64,000 nt of DNA from Opitutales bacterium. Lineage in GTDB: Bacteria; Verrucomicrobiota; Verrucomicrobiia; Opitutales; JABSRG01. A model generated the notes under the pieces. That model was not told the DNA's origin. It did not search any database and saw nothing but the letters and a program-made list of their open reading frames with translations. The stretch is taken from the NCBI GenBank assembly GCA_028280845.1, contig JANQKZ010000031.1, positions 62,001 to 126,000 of the forward strand, given 5' to 3'. Below, piece after piece: positions 63,588-64,000 of this stretch. Position numbers and translations under genes: made by a program. How positions within the stretch are numbered: position 1 is the first letter of the stretch; each line of letters begins with the position of its first letter.

Positions 63588-64000
63588 ATGCGTCTTTCCG
63601 CCCTGATACTTGTCCTGCTGCTTCCCCTGTCCCCGCTGTTTCCCCAAGAATCGGACCTGGGCGGGCTCGAGGTTCTGCAGGAAAAACCGATCAACCTGTG
63701 GCCACGCTTTGACTGGGTGAACACCACGCATGAAACCTTCCTCATGAGCAAGCTGCGGCAGGGGGATCATGTGATCTACGGAAACTACCTCGGCACTCGC
63801 CTCGCTTTTGATTCCAACCAATACGAAATTAATAAAAAGAAAGTCCTCTTGGCCATCTACCGCATTCCCTCAAAGGAGTTCCTCGACTCTATCGTCTTGA
63901 GGACCCAAGCTGACATCGGTGGTCTATGGTTATATGCAGAGGATCCCAACTTCGGGCTGAATTTTAATCGGAATGACCGGCGGCGCCTCATGGAATTTGT
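63588..64000 (+). CDS. Exported protein of unknown function, 3' end outside window
   Basis: Starts at the ATG at 63588, three bases after the lipoprotein stop, and remains open to the end of the window (about 137 residues visible). The N-terminus is a signal peptide (MRLSALILVLLLPLSPLFPQ). The visible mature part is a hydrophilic mix (WPRFDWVNTTHETFLM, LGTRLAFDSNQYEI, LLAIYRIPSKEFLD) that I cannot assign to a family. Close coupling suggests co-function with the lipoprotein. Confidence 0.75.
   Translation, partial: MRLSALILVLLLPLSPLFPQESDLGGLEVLQEKPINLWPRFDWVNTTHETFLMSKLRQGDHVIYGNYLGTRLAFDSNQYEINKKKVLLAIYRIPSKEFLDSIVLRTQADIGGLWLYAEDPNFGLNFNRNDRRRLMEF

Overview
The window looks like chromosomal DNA of a Gram-negative member of the Verrucomicrobiota, most likely class Opitutae. 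This is inferred from an LpxC-FabZ fusion next to lpxA, a PEP-CTERM protein, a Minf_1886-family protein, a very large PilX-like prepilin typical of the phylum, a TonB-dependent receptor and a full type II secretion cluster. Genes are dense on both strands. I see no rRNA, tRNA, insertion sequence, prophage or CRISPR array.

Layout. 1-9.6 kb: the 3' part of dnaE, a lone PAS protein, a two-gene ABC transporter cassette with no permease, hpt, an FRG-domain protein, a LOG-family protein, a small membrane protein, and a yjbR-tag pair. 9.9-15.7 kb: one giant alpha-2-macroglobulin gene. 15.9-19.9 kb (+): DUF971 protein, methyltransferase, efp, lpxC-fabZ, lpxA. 20-26.7 kb: a DeoA-like phosphorylase with an altered active site (-), a DUF192 protein (-), an M24 peptidase, argS and a GmhB-like HAD phosphatase (+). 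26.9-31.9 kb (-): PEP-CTERM protein, a secreted protein and a 1011-residue PilX-like protein. 32-33.8 kb (+): DUF4105, rhodanese and Minf_1886 proteins. 33.9-41.3 kb (-): M16 protease, sialidase-like secreted protein, TonB receptor. 41.5-49.2 kb (-): a translation block transcribed rpmI-rplT-pheS-pheT-gatC-gatA-gatB. 49.4-51.9 kb (+): an ADOP/MacB-type permease. 52.1-62.9 kb (+): type II secretion genes in the order G-H-I-J-K-L-M-D-(C-like)-E-F. 62.9-64 kb: a lipoprotein and a truncated secreted protein.

How the genes work together. The lpxC-fabZ/lpxA block commits carbon to lipid A. The rpmI-gatB block joins two ribosomal proteins, Phe-tRNA synthetase and the Asp/Glu-tRNA amidotransferase. 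The gsp block should build an outer-membrane secretion machine, with the prepilin peptidase encoded elsewhere.

The most unusual signals are non-coding. A 26-bp sequence occurs twice with one mismatch, once upstream of argS and once upstream of rpmI, and both copies point at the translation gene. The lpxC leader can form mutually exclusive stem-loops. Pyrimidine-rich sequences precede several genes that lack a Shine-Dalgarno site; one such repeat encodes a signal peptide. Among proteins, the DeoA homologue lacks several residues of the classical active site, and the macroglobulin has lost its thioester.
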